The translations under genes were made by a program, and so were the position numbers. 64,000 nt of DNA from Dipteronia dyeriana (Eukaryota; Streptophyta; Magnoliopsida; Sapindales; Sapindaceae): positions 31,360,074 through 31,424,073 of the forward strand of contig CM065299.1 of assembly GCA_032871835.1 (NCBI GenBank). The letters run 5' to 3'. The notes beneath the pieces were generated by a model. That model searched no databases, was not told where the DNA came from, and was given only the letters and a program-made list of their open reading frames with translations. Shown piece by piece: positions 35,843-47,959 of this stretch. Position 1 is the stretch's first letter. Each line of letters opens with the position of its first letter.

Positions 35843-38800
35843 TCAGTACAACATTTCGTTTATACTGCCGTCATTGCTCATCTTCTCTAAGTCTTCTTGT
35901 GACAACAGAGTTTTTCTACCACTGCTCCCGGATTTATCATAAGGTTGAGCCATTTTTCGCAGGAACTGCAACCAGAGATTATGAAAAGGTGAACAGACTA
36001 GCATAGTATGACAAATTGTTAGTATGACCATTTTAGCAAAACAACATTGCACCTCTCTTGCTATATGCAGAGCCATGTCAGTGCTCAAATTCAGGTGTGC
36101 ATCACGAAGATGTGACAGTATCCAGCCAGGCAACTTTGAACGCTTGTCATGACGACTATACCTGGGAAATTTAAGTCGCAAAATAATTTGTAATGAATTA
36201 TGAGCTCCAAACTCAAATTATTATTTTGAACTAAGATCACTAGCTTCTTTTGGCAAACAATATGTTAAAATACACTGAAATATCAGAGAATTGACATTCC
36301 GAGCATTTGGTATATATTCTAAAGTCACGCTGATAATACACTACACATTCTCTTTAATATCATTATTAAGTAATAACTATCCAACTTGGTGTTGGTTTTC
36401 ATGAGCCCTTACTGGACAATATAAAGAACCATGAATTAAGAAAAAGAATATTGCTTGAAAATTTACTTCCCGATGTAACTTAGTCAAACCTATTAATTCT
36501 ATCACTAAAATTTATTAGTTGAAACCATTTACTTCTACAATAACATTTGCTTCAGATCAGCAAAAGCAGCTCATGTAAGTACGAATTGAGATATAAACAA
36601 GGGTTACCACTTACCATTCTTAGATTTTTTAAATGATTTTTCTTAAAATCCAAACAACTAATCAGAATATGGAGGAATCACCAAAAGACAATGGTTCAGC
36701 CTTGAATTTGGGACTCCGGAAATTTTAATAAATTAGATGAGTAGATGGGCATACCTTTTGTCAGCAAATATCATCATCCCATAATCAGCCTTTGACCGGA
36801 TCACTCGTCCCACACACTGAGCAGCTTGTCTCTGACTCAACAATCAATGAAGTTTATAATATCAGTGAAAGACATAAAAACCAACCAGTCAACCACGTTT
36901 CCAAACTGATGCATGTTGCTTGGTGAGAAAATGACAGAAATCATACCAAGGCATCAAAAGTTAGAAAATCGCCTTCCTTTATCTGAAATGTGTCTCGTAA
37001 GTATTCCAACCGTGCAAGCAAGATTCTGCAACACATAATAATCTCATCTAACCATATATCCAGTAACAAATAATCTCTACAATGATTAATTTATTTTTTT
37101 TCGCATCCACTGTTAAAACTCAGTGTTGAAAGCATTGAACAGCTGCCAGGGTAGAGAGTATTTTCTATTTATCTAAACTCTTCATCAACAGTTAAGAACC
37201 ACATTTTGGCAAAGGTACTGCAAACAGCTGGTGTCTATAATAAATTTTTAAGTACATCATAAAGTAAAATTTGCAAAGCTACAGATGATAAATTTCAATA
37301 GAGCACTATGTAATGAAGCTCACTTGCTTAATGTGTACTGGAAAGGAACACCAAACATGATTACTAGTCTGCCATAATGTCGATCAAAATCTATGCCTTC
37401 GGCTACTTTGCCCCTGCAATGTACATGAAACATTCATTGCCATCCCATCAGAGCATGATCATTTACAAGTTACAAAAATCAAGCCTTACTATGACAACTC
37501 CAAAAGAATTGGAAAAACGAAATTTCCTTTTTGACCTGCCATGGTAAATGCAGATCATATCAATTAATGCAACCCAGACCACATCATGCAAAAATTACCA
37601 CAATTATTACCACAAAGAAAAACATGGTTTGATATGGCAACAAGACAAATCCCATTCCTAAGAAATGTATAAGTTCTGAGGTCACTTAAATGAGCAAAGC
37701 GAAGTCGAGAGGGCACAAATTTTTGGAGCCTTCCATAGAAAATTCATTAAGTCACTAATTCTATAAATTTATATTAAAAAGTTATTAACATTTTCCGATT
37801 TTTAACAAGGGAAGAGAAATTTCTTCAAGATAATTAATCTTAGTAACAGAAAAATATTTTTGTCAACACCCATTCTTCTTGAACTATATACAGTATCGAG
37901 AAAAATACCTTTATCAAGATCGCTAACTTGAAACATATTTGGTGACAGTATAAAAAGAAATCGAATAGCCATTCTATTATATCCTCAACTACTGTCGTTT
38001 CAAGTTTGACAAACAATTATAATTCAATTCAATTGCATACTCTACTACAAAGTTCAAAATCATATTAAGAAGTCAACATGTTCATACCTGGCAACAGAGA
38101 AAAAGACAGCACCTCTCCCGCAATCACAAGCCTTTCGATAGTTATCCAAAGCCAATGTAGTTTCTACCACATCCTGTGTCTCAATGAACACAAGCTTATG
38201 TTGCATTATTTCCTATAGCAAGAATGGCATTAGTTAGTACTCTAGAGACTGGAGATACACATCACTTATTGACTAAAATAAAATTCTACTATTCTGTCAA
38301 ACTACCATAACAAGTCAAGACAGAGAAAAATAGATAAAGGGGGACAAAATGTTGATGAAGAACTGATAAAAGAAGACCACAGATATTTTTACCTTTAGAA
38401 TTCCACTGTCATTCCAAGTAGCAATTATCTCATCCATGTATGAGTAACTAACAAAAAAACATACAATGCCATCTGGAACAATAGAGACCATTTCTACCAA
38501 GAGTTTCCCGTAATTCCTTGCAACACCAGGATCACTTCTCATATCAAATTTGGTACTCACTGGAAGTTGATCACTGGAATAAGAAGACATAAGGTGTTAA
38601 ACAGTTAATAACAAAACAAACAATTAGATCACCCAACAAATATTCCAAGAATAGAGACTAAATTTAGCTCAGAATAATGTATTACGAAAGAGACAGATTT
38701 AAGTTGAACCTTATACCTTCCACGAGTGAGAACCATAGGGCATATGCAATCTCTTGTCAAGGAAATTTTAAAACTGCGACTGACAACCGGGTGGAAATTA

Positions 38801-41554
38801 AGAAGACGAGGGTAGAGATCAATAGGGCTTAGAGTTCCTGATGTAATCACAACTGACTGGAATCGATCAAATACAGGCTTTATGGCAAGAGAAGCATCAT
38901 GACAACTAAGCTGTAATGCCAAACATATAAAAAATACAAGATAAATAAATATCTAAATATAAAGATAATGGATAAAAAGTATTGTAAGTAACATAGAAAA
39001 CAAAATGTATATATACAATGCTTTCATCGCAAAAGCAATAAAATTAGATCTGCCAGTGGCAGACAGGGGTTAATTGGGCATAAGGAGATGGGAGACAGAA
39101 CGCAATAGGTATGGTTCACCAAATGGATGACAGAAAATCAATTTAGAAGAACTAAAAACATAACGATCCGATCATCAGTTTACTAGTTTAGAAGCTGTAA
39201 AGAGTAGACACAACACCAAGTGGTCTTAAGAATATAAAAGCAAAAACAACATAGATTTTACTGGAGGCAATCCTTGGAATCCATTAGCAAACAATACAAA
39301 AATATGCCAATAGATCACTTGTTTTTTAAGATGAAAGTATTTGTTAAACAAAAAATATATACAAATTTTACCTGCAGTACAGGGTCAGGAATATGTGGCA
39401 TTCTCTCATCAAAAGGTTCGATTATAATCGAAAACCCACGAGTGTATGTCCCTACAAGTGTTGCAAAGTCACATATAGTCTGGATGTGTAGGAAGTCATC
39501 AGTGTCAGTTATTTCTAGCGTCATCATGAGGGAGTGCAGGCGATCATAACAAAACTTCAGTGTTTTCTGGTCAATTCCAGCATGTGCATTTATAGAGGCA
39601 ACAAAGTTTACAGGGCCTTCCTTCTCAACATTTTCGGTGTCCAAGCGCCCTCTTAGATACAGGACCAGTCTATGTAAAACATGCACAAAATGCTCAGCTC
39701 GGCGAATATTTCCAGGTACAGCCTCCTTTAGAATATCATCAGGCAATGCAGGGTTTGAAAGCCAGGCATCCGAGACTGGATACAGTAAATAAAGTACAAT
39801 GTAGGACAATTGAGGAGATTATCTAACAAAATGCAAGTTTATTCAGAATAAAAAATATGTGCAAGATACATACTAGGTAGATTTCCTCTTAGTGCTAAAC
39901 CCTCAACAAGCCGAGCGTATTCAGCACGTAATCTACCCGCATCAGTGGTCTTGAACCTTCCTACCATATCAAACATTTAAAAAACAGATATATAAAACTG
40001 TACTTCAAGAAATTCAAAAATAAATCACTCATTAGAAAATGGTCCGTCAATTATTTTGTTTTTAAGTGTAGATAACTTCGATCAAAGGCAATGCATTTCT
40101 TGTGTGAGCCAAATGTTAAAGGGTTGAGCCTCACAAATACCATTGTTTTGACTTGTGTGCACACGTATGTCTGAGGATGAAAATAAGGGTTATATTATTC
40201 TGAATATTATAAAATATGTATGATTCAATTGTCATAAAAAACCGATAGGTGCAAGAAATTCTGCAGATAAAATCAGACTACAGTGTAAGCTGGGGGCCCA
40301 ATTTCCTCGATCTACCAATGAACCTTTCATTTTAGCAATACACACAAATTCTGGACAAGAGTGCAATAAAATATGTATTAGTGATCTAGAAAACTCAAAA
40401 TTAGGGTGAAGAAGAATAAGTAATCGTACCTTTCAATCTCCCGATTTATCCTATTAAGATTTCTTGTGGCCCCTTCCAATGTCTGCCTCCGCACGCTAAC
40501 ACTAAGTGCTTCAATGCACACATTATCAATATTATGTGCCTCATCAAATACTACAACAGACTCCTTCTGCATTTCCTTCGATATAATCCCTGCCACCTTG
40601 GGATCAAGTAAGTACTGATAACTGTAAACTACCACATTTGCAAATTGCACCATGTGCCTTGCCAAGAAATATGGGCACCAACCTTTCTGCTTCCCAAATG
40701 CTCTCAAATCCTTCAACCGTAGAAACCAAGTTAAATTTTGGAAATTACTCAACATCCAAATAACTCGAATTCACAAACTAGTATAACTAACAACTATGAC
40801 TGAGTAAGTAAGAGAAGTATATAACCATTAAAACACATGAGAAAATCAAATTTTGTTTAGTTCATGATAAAACCAAAGTGGATCTCTAGTAGCTGCCCCA
40901 TGTTGTTTCTCAGTAATCCAAATAAATCAATAAATCATAAAATTGAATTTCTACTACATAAGGAAAAAATGTCAATTCTTCCGATACCATCCAAAATATT
41001 CAATAAACCAAATTGCATACCTGCAAAGTATAAACTCCAGGAGGCAAAAGCGCCTCAGAAGCGGCCTTCTCATAATTCTCAAAGAAGTCACAAGTTTCGA
41101 CATTGGGATTTTCAGCAGCCAAGGCACGAACCCAGCTGGCAGTCCGTTTTCGACAGGCGGCATCGACAGAGTCCCGATTCTCTGCAGCCAAAACCATAGA
41201 ATTGACACAAAGATTCTTTCTAGAAGACAAACCGATGGCGAGAATCTTGGCGGCGGGGCCCAGATGGAGGGTCTGGTAGTTGTGCAACAGCTTCAATTCG
41301 GCCAAAGTCTTCTCCATCTCATGAACGGTACGGGTGCAGTAGATGAGCTTAACAGGGTTCAGAGGCTTGGAGAGAGAGTAGCTGGTGATGAGAGAGAGGA
41401 GGGCGATGGTCTTGCCGGTACCGGTAGGCATCTCCAATAGGCAGTGACCTTTGGCATCCAGGGCTCGCTTCAGTTCCACCATGTACGAGTATTGTTCTGG
41501 GTAGATGTTGTCATATGGAAAATACACCGTCACGTCTTCTACTTTGAAGATCAT
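35843..41554 (-). CDS. XPD: XPD/ERCC2 (UVH6) helicase subunit of TFIIH
   Basis: Exons in transcript order: 41554-41021, 40710-40430, 39956-39874, 39775-39372, 38910-38717, 38573-38393, 38212-38088, 37413-37324, 37025-36947, 36831-36755, 36161-36053, 35965-35843; 2280 bp, 759 residues (human XPD 760, Arabidopsis 758). The start [21 protein letters not shown] is the family start; an upstream in-frame stretch (from 41614) is 5' UTR. Walker A is MPTGTGKT with Lys48. The four Fe-S cluster cysteines are Cys116, Cys134, Cys155 and Cys190, the same positions as in human. The Walker B box is FDEAHNID with Asp234. Helicase motif VI is [12 protein letters not shown]. It unwinds DNA 5' to 3' within TFIIH in nucleotide excision repair and promoter opening. 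All exons are open and splice junctions GT-AG. Confidence 0.97.
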
Positions 41555-41639
41555 GCTACCTGTCTCTCGATTCAACTCAACAACACACTTTTGAGGGTTT
41601 TTGTTGTTTTTCAAGCAGCTGATGAGCTCACTTCACTTC

Positions 41640-42553
41640 ACTTTCTTCAACATCTCCAGTCTGTGTCTCCCGGTAGAACAAACTCTCATTTTATAATTCA
41701 GGCCCACGTTCTCTTCAACAAGCCCATTTATGTAGGGAAATTATCAAAATCCTCCAGTAGTTTGATATATTCTCCAAAATACCCCTCTTATTTCATTACT
41801 AGGCAAAATTCCCGTTGTAGTGTTGGTCAATAGCCAAAAATGCACCTTCTGTTTGTTATCATCTCTTCTCCCCATTTGATGGGTGGTGTTGGGTGTGTGA
41901 TTTCTCCCTAATATGGACTGAAGATCATCTTTTTATCGAATGGTGAAATTGTCTTTTGATGTCTCAAATTGTGAGGAGATCCTCCATTTGTCTATTCTAA
42001 TTTAGCAATGAAAAATCTAAATTGCAAATTGTGAAAAGACCCTTCATTCGTCTATTCTAATTCAGTCATGATAAATTCTGATATGGTGCCCAAATTTTGG
42101 CTAGAGAAAGTACATGAGATTGAGAGATAATATGGTAGATCTACAGCAGAGATCGAGCATATAATGTTTTCTTTAGTGATACAAGTTGACAAAATGTGTT
42201 TGTACTTTGTAGTTGTTTATGAACAACACATCGTATTTTGCAGTTTTGTTCTTAAAATTTCACATGAAACAATTACCTTCAATCAGCCAGAAAAATGTGA
42301 TCGACTAAATCCTATTTACAATGGTAGAAGATCAACTATTTTACTCTTCGACTGGTGTCTTGAATGCTATGCCCTTGATTACATGTCGACATTGGTACCT
42401 GCAACACATGAGATATATCAATTCACGCATTATGCAATATAGTAAAAGGAAAGAAAAGCAAATTATCATTTTGTTCCAAGTTTGTATATTGATGAAATGA
42501 AAAGCAGAAAAAATGCAAGTCTTGCAATTCCAGAATATTGCTGTAAAAATTAG
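41640..42553. other. Intergenic region between XPD and the p31comet-like gene
   Basis: Probably holds the XPD promoter. At 41940-42075 a phrase (tcaaattgtgaggagatcctccatttgtctattctaatt and a variant) occurs twice about 62 bases apart. No gene seen; open frames here have no recognisable homology. Confidence 0.5.
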
Positions 42554-44877
42554 TCAAGCAGCATCCACAAGAATCATCCTGCCGGCGCCTACACTTTTTG
42601 GAGTACTAATAGGACAACAATAGGGATTTTGTTGGAAGAATCTTATTTCCTGGCCATCAAAATCTAGTTTGAATGTAGGACCATTTGGTAGTAACCGCTT
42701 TTAACAATCTTCCAATTAAAGGATACTTTGCTGAAAACTCTAACATAGCAAAAAAAAAATATGCTCAAAACTCAAATTAACTGAATTACAAAGCAAAAAA
42801 GGTCTTCTAACGACACTGAGCAGAAAAATTAAAGTGTGCTAGGTAGATGCATATGATATGAGATTTCATTACTATAAAATTTTGGACTTGCATACCAGAT
42901 CAATTCATCTGAAATAGAATGTGTCAAACTGGTGGAACTGCAGATATGAGAAGCATGATCAGGAGCAACCATTTCCCTATCTTGTGTTTTGCACTTAAAC
43001 CGTATTTTGTAAGGCACAATCTGTAATAAAATTGCATCTCAAAGTGTCATCAATTAAAGAAGTGGCATTGGAACATAAGTATGTCTTGAAATTCAATCTG
43101 TTCATGTACAAGGAAGCTAGAAAGTATAAGCTATTATGGCCAGCAGTTCCAGAAGCAAGAACATTGAACAAGAAAAAAATCATATACTGAAACAGGGACC
43201 TTTTACGACAAACTATGCAAATTGGAAAGTAATTCGCTTGGTGATGTTACAGTCAGATGGTCAACATGCACACAAACCAACAACATGTGGCCATGTAAAG
43301 TTTTTCTGTCCATGATAATGTTACCATCAACAAGTTTGTCTCAAACAATAACATCAACCTCAAAATATTCTAATCCTTTTAAAACCTAAAAACACAGCAC
43401 GCATGCACAAAGATTGAGATTGTGCACATGAACTGCAACTGCAATCATCTGTAATGTTATCTGAGCCAAGCAAGAACTGTTGCCTATCACATATCTACAA
43501 TCATTAACTCCATTCCACCAGAATATATTTTCAAGAGGATACAACATGTAATTTGATATACAATGACAGAGAAAAGTAGCATAAATACGACTCTTCATAA
43601 GACTTGTCTGCAATGTTCATCAATGAACTACGATTGTTGGAATCAAGTGTAGTACCATATACCCCCTCTAGAGGCTCAGATTGTCAAAGAGATTCAGTAG
43701 ACTACCACTTTTATATGTATGTAGCTTACTGTTACCTTTTTACTGTATCTGAAATCACGTTTGGGAAGAAAATGTAGAGGCATATTCAAAGAAGAGGGAG
43801 CTTTGACCAACAGAAACAGCTTAGTAGGCCCTAAAAGAGACAGATATAACTTTCAGGTTGTTTCACCATAAGAAAGTAAATTGACAAGAGTTTCTCAACT
43901 AATCACCTGGATAGGAACCAGAACCAGCACCCTTTGAGATCAGAACCCTGATAGCCTGTTGACATATATACGAATATATGAGATACAAGTCCAAAATAAT
44001 GAAAGTTGACATGGAAGTAGGAGTTAATTGATTAAACCTTTCGTGAAAGCCCTTCTGCAGACTTGCTCTTAGCAAAATCACCTGAGCATCTTGGTACAAA
44101 CTTTCCATGTGAAAAATACAATTCATAAACGTGCTGTGGTCGTAATGGACTACCTCCAAGAATCAAAACAACTTGCTGAATGTCACGAATCTCTCTAAAT
44201 ATTAGATGCAGCATAGTTTCAAGACTAGAAACTGTTTTCATTAACTTGTCGAATCTTCTAATCCCGTGCTTGACCTCTCTCATTCTGCTGATGTGCTTCC
44301 TTCGGGTGGATCCCTTTACTTCATATTGAGTTAGACCCATCTCCTGTAACCGAAAATTCTTAGGGTGCTGCAGAAAACAAGCCAAAATGGTAGAATGCAA
44401 GTTTACCTGATCAAAGCTTACATACCAACTCCTTATACTCCATTTGAAGCGCTTCAAATTCAAAGCAAAGATCCTGCAAAATGCTGCATAAAAAAGAAAA
44501 TGATTGTACAAGTCACTGCCAATTTGTATATAACCAAATTCACCGGTTCAAATTAGGTCAAATCAGATACAATCCCAACTCATTAGACTAGAATCAAGTA
44601 ATTGAATTAGAAGGTTATATGTGCTAATGAATCATGATGTAATTCATTTGTTCCAATCACACATCAAAGAAATCAATTTATCAAGACAGATTGAGTGTAT
44701 ATGAAATTGTAGCAAAGGGACTCACGAAGGGATTTGCTGGTGCATAAAGAGAACAAATCCGACGACATTTTTGATGACGTGGAAGATGACAGAGCTGTCC
44801 AAGGAATCTGATGTCGTCTGTATCTCGGTGATGGATTCCATCTCTGAACTTCCTTGTCCTTCTTCCATCAATTCCAT
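42554..44877 (-). CDS. Probable p31comet (MAD2L1-binding protein) homologue
   Basis: Exons: 44877-44726, 44483-44426, 44343-44038, 43955-43907, 43830-43736, 43020-42896, joined in frame with GT-AG introns (785 bp, about 261 residues); the last exon is unresolved. The N-terminus is MELMEEGQGSSEMES. Then SSVIFHVIKNVVGFVLFMHQQ, LQDLCFEFEALQMEYKELE, REVKHGIRRFDKLMKTV, VVLILGGSPLRP, EGLSRKAIRVLISKGAGS, TKLFLLVKAPSS and PLHFLPKRDFRYSKK. These fit my memory of plant p31comet-like proteins, which bind MAD2 and help silence the spindle checkpoint and, in rice, support meiosis. After exon 6 (phase 2) no clean continuation was found. A 47-codon open stretch ending TGA at 42554 (CPISTPKSVGAGRMILVD) is a candidate tail. 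Function is inferred by similarity. Confidence 0.65.
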
Positions 44878-44999
44878 TTCTTTACACACCGAAATTTTGA
44901 AGTTTTGAATCCAAGTTCGGGCGGGATGGAAAATTTACGAAGATATGAGTTCCAAACCAAATTAATACCGAACTCAAGGGATTTACTGCAAAAATTGCT

Positions 45000-45800
45000 T
45001 TCAAAGCGTAATTATGCAAATTTTGTATATATATTTATTCTGGCTTAGCTATTTTTAAAGATGGAAGTTGGGCTTTTGCTATTATATTTTTAAACTTTTA
45101 CGATATTTGGGATCACGTAGGGAGTATATCTCGAATTTATAATCTATAAGCTATAACTTATAGATAGATGTATGTATAAAGGGTTTGTCATTCGATTAAT
45201 TTTATTTTATTTTAAAATTTATTATCGATGATAATAAAGTAATAAAAAATGGGTTTAATTATTTACAGTAATTATATAGTTATTGAATAGTTACGTGAAA
45301 GATAGTTAGTTTTGTTTAATATATATATATATATAATTTATTTATTTTTTAAATCCTTAATTTTTGTAGATCTTTGGATTTAAATCAAAGACTAGAAATT
45401 AACCCAACAACTATATAAATCATGTATAGTAGTTTAATCCAGAAACAATATGTCACACTAAGGTTTAAGTTTTGGACTTACTGTGCAAACATCCTTAAAG
45501 TTAGACTTAATTTCACATAAGAACCTTTCTTTCAACAATTACACACCCCTGTTGGTTAGAAGATAACATTCACAAATATTTTATTTTTAAAATAGAACAA
45601 ATTATATTATTAATTATTTATAAATATTTTTTAAAAAATAACTTCGCTGGTGGATCTCTTCCACAAACTGGGTCCATGGAGGTGCACGACTTGAACACAT
45701 GAGTCCATGACATTAACGAATTTTTTTTTAGTACAAATTTGAAATTTTGGAGAAGAGGTATGACATGAAATCACGATATCAACGTATGAGTATGATGGGC
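45000..45800. other. AT-rich intergenic sequence
   Basis: No gene seen. A TA run lies at about 45320-45336. The region directly upstream of 44877 would hold the p31comet-like promoter. Confidence 0.45.
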
Positions 45801-45896
45801 TAACCATGAAGCCACTTAGCTGCAATGTTACTGGGTCAATTTCCGGTCTAACCACGGAGCCACTTAATAGCAATGTTACCGGGTCAATTTCCAGTC
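45801..45896. repeat. Two tandem 48-bp units
   Basis: The phrase taaccatgaagccacttagc...gggtcaatttccggtc begins at 45801 and recurs with a few changes at 45849. Non-coding. Confidence 0.8.
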
Positions 45897-45987
45897 TTTA
45901 GATTTCATTACAAAGGTGTATAAAAATTAAAGATTTGAAAATTAAAACAAAAATAAATCAATTATCTCTTACATAACTGTCTAGTAA

Positions 45988-46435
45988 GAGCATCTCCAAT
46001 GCAAGCATGGATCGTGGAAAAAAAAAAGATGCCACGTATAATTGATAGATATTCTGTTAAAAAAACTTTCCCCAACGCAACCATGTATATTCAACCTCAA
46101 GCGGACGTGGTAAAAATAATATTAAACATTGTTAACATGATCGTCCACTTTCAGACGGTTTATTGCACAACCTTTTTTAGGTTGACTCAGCAAACATTTA
46201 AAATTAACATTAATTTTTTATCTATTTTTAGTAAGAAAATAAAATAAAAAAGAAAATAAAATGTAAAATTGGACACGTCATTAAAACAAAATGTGTTTTA
46301 AAAGGAAACATTGAAAACCAAATTTTAAGTTGATCGTCTTTCAAGTCCATATTTATGTCACATAATAAGTTAGTCTCTTGACATTATTGTCATGTCAACA
46401 ATAATTCATATGCAAACCATTTTTATATTGGAGAT
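45988..46435. mobile_element. MITE with GAGCATCTCCAAT termini, about 450 bp
   Basis: The left end AGAGCATCTCCAATGCA pairs with the reverse complement of the right end AGAACATCTCCAATATA. The body is non-coding and AT-rich. The termini are a very common plant MITE signature. I found no clear target duplication, so the superfamily is left open. Confidence 0.6.
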
Positions 46436-46654
46436 GTTCTAATATTGTTGGTAACAACTACTTAGTCAAACCATAAGTAGAAATCAAGTAAATATATGTA
46501 ACATTTATTTTCAGTATGATATGGATTTGCCAAGTTATGCACGTTACACATTTATTGTCCGTATAGTATGAATTTCCTAATTTAAAAATGAAGATGGCTA
46601 CTGAATCATCATCTTTACACACACAACGCAAAAGAACCACTCTTTCACGGGATG

Positions 46655-46668
46655 AACTATTGAATCAG
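46655..46668. repeat. SINE target-site duplication, left copy
   Basis: aactattgaatcag occurs here and at 46855-46868, directly flanking the SINE body and its A-tail. Confidence 0.85.
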
Positions 46669-46854
46669 TACCAACGTATGTTGGTTCTAGTGATTCAACA
46701 CTTCTTCCCATTAAGCAAGGTTTCGGGTTCGAGTCTTGCGAATGGAGAAAACCTGCGCTGGGAGAGCTTTACCCCTTAGTGGGCCGATCCAGCTCGAAAT
46801 CGGATTAGTCGGGGTCAGTGGGCATCCAGATACCGGTGCGTTAAGCAAAAAAAA
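46669..46854 (+). mobile_element. tRNA-derived SINE, complete, 186 bp
   Basis: The B box GGGTTCGAGTCTTGCG lies near 46726. An A-box-like stretch (TGGTTCTAGTGATTC) lies about 45 bases upstream. The tRNA-unrelated body contains GGGAGAGCTTTACCCC and CTCGAAATCGGATTAGTCGG, phrases common in plant SINEs. It ends in an A-rich tail (about 46846-46856). Exact 14-bp target duplications flank it, as expected for LINE-driven insertion. Transcription would be by RNA polymerase III. Confidence 0.88.
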
Positions 46855-46868
46855 AACTATTGAATCAG
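46855..46868. repeat. SINE target-site duplication, right copy
   Basis: Exact second copy of aactattgaatcag; the first two bases merge with the A-tail. Confidence 0.85.
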
Positions 46869-47639
46869 CATCTTCACACTCACACACACAAAAAAGCCTA
46901 TTCTACGAATTGCATTAGTGATGATAAGAGATGGTTCTAATAAAGGTAACATTAATCAAGTATGAAGAAGGTTGTTTTAACTTTTGACTACGGATACATT
47001 AATTATTATTGCACTTACTTACTAGCATTCTCTATTGGCTCGAAAAATTATTGGTATTGTTTTTTAGGGGAGTGGGGTGCAAATATCACCACTTACTAAT
47101 GTATGTTTAAAAGACATCATTTATAGTGATCAGACGAAAATACCCCGAATTATTGAAAAATAAAAGTTATCGTTTTCAAAGTTAGAGAAAAGTAAGAGTG
47201 AGAAAAAACTGACGGAAAGCTAATCAACGACGAAGTGACCAGAACGAGAGTACACCGGATTTTTTATGAACGACAAAGGTAAGTTCAGTTTGTTTTTTTT
47301 CTTTTTGTTGTTGATAACTTGCATTGCATGTTAGACTTGTGTTTTGTTGATTGAAATTGTAGATTATAGTTGAAATAGAAATCTGAGAATGGTTGTGGTT
47401 TAGGTTATGGTTTGAAATGAGGTGAATATCTATTGAGGAAGATGAAATTCTGGATAACTGAGACTTTTTGAAGAAGATCCGAGCTTTTTCGTAGTTGAAT
47501 CGAGTTTTTTTGATAGATTTCCGAGTATTTTTTTTTGTGAAATTAGGTTTTGGTAAATCGAGTTTATTTTAAGTTAAATCAAGATTTCTTTTAACATGAT
47601 TCAAAGGATTGAGCATTTTTTTTAAAGAATCGATCCTTT

Positions 47640-47900
47640 TTAAAAATGATCGAGCTTTTTTTTAAAATGATCGAGCTTTTTTTTATTGGTTTGAGTGTAT
47701 TTTTCTTTGGTTCGAGATTATTTTTCATTTGTTCGAGCTTTTTTTTCACTGATTCGAGCTTTTTCTTCAATTATTGAGCTTTTTTTTGTCAACCCGAGCT
47801 TTTTTAAAACATAATCGAGCTTTTTTTTAATGAATTTGGTTTGGTTGAGGTCCGAGGTTATTTGTCAAATGTTCGAGCTTTTTTGCAAAAGCCTGAAACT
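47640..47900 (+). repeat. TCGAGC-T(n) minisatellite, copy 1
   Basis: Irregular units of about 15-25 bases, each ending in tcgagctttttt or a variant (about ten). The same motif occurs at the matching place in copies 2 and 3. Confidence 0.8.
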
Positions 47901-47959
47901 TTTAATGTTGTTTCCCATCTTTTTTCAGTTTAGTGATGTATTACTTCTATGACATTGCA

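Noticed and set aside
35682..35942. 86-codon plus-strand frame with an internal repeat
   Set aside because: The repeat is the 84-bp duplication in the XPD 3' UTR; the frame is a by-product.
40864..41440. Plus-strand frames of 111 and 165 codons
   Set aside because: Opposite-strand shadows of XPD exon 1 and the adjoining intron.
42164..42442. 92-codon plus-strand frame between XPD and the p31comet-like gene
   Set aside because: No homology recognised and low-complexity surroundings; considered chance.
46720..46745. tRNA gene suspected from the B-box GGTTCGAGTC
   Set aside because: No cloverleaf with a proper acceptor stem; the flanking duplications and A-tail show a SINE.
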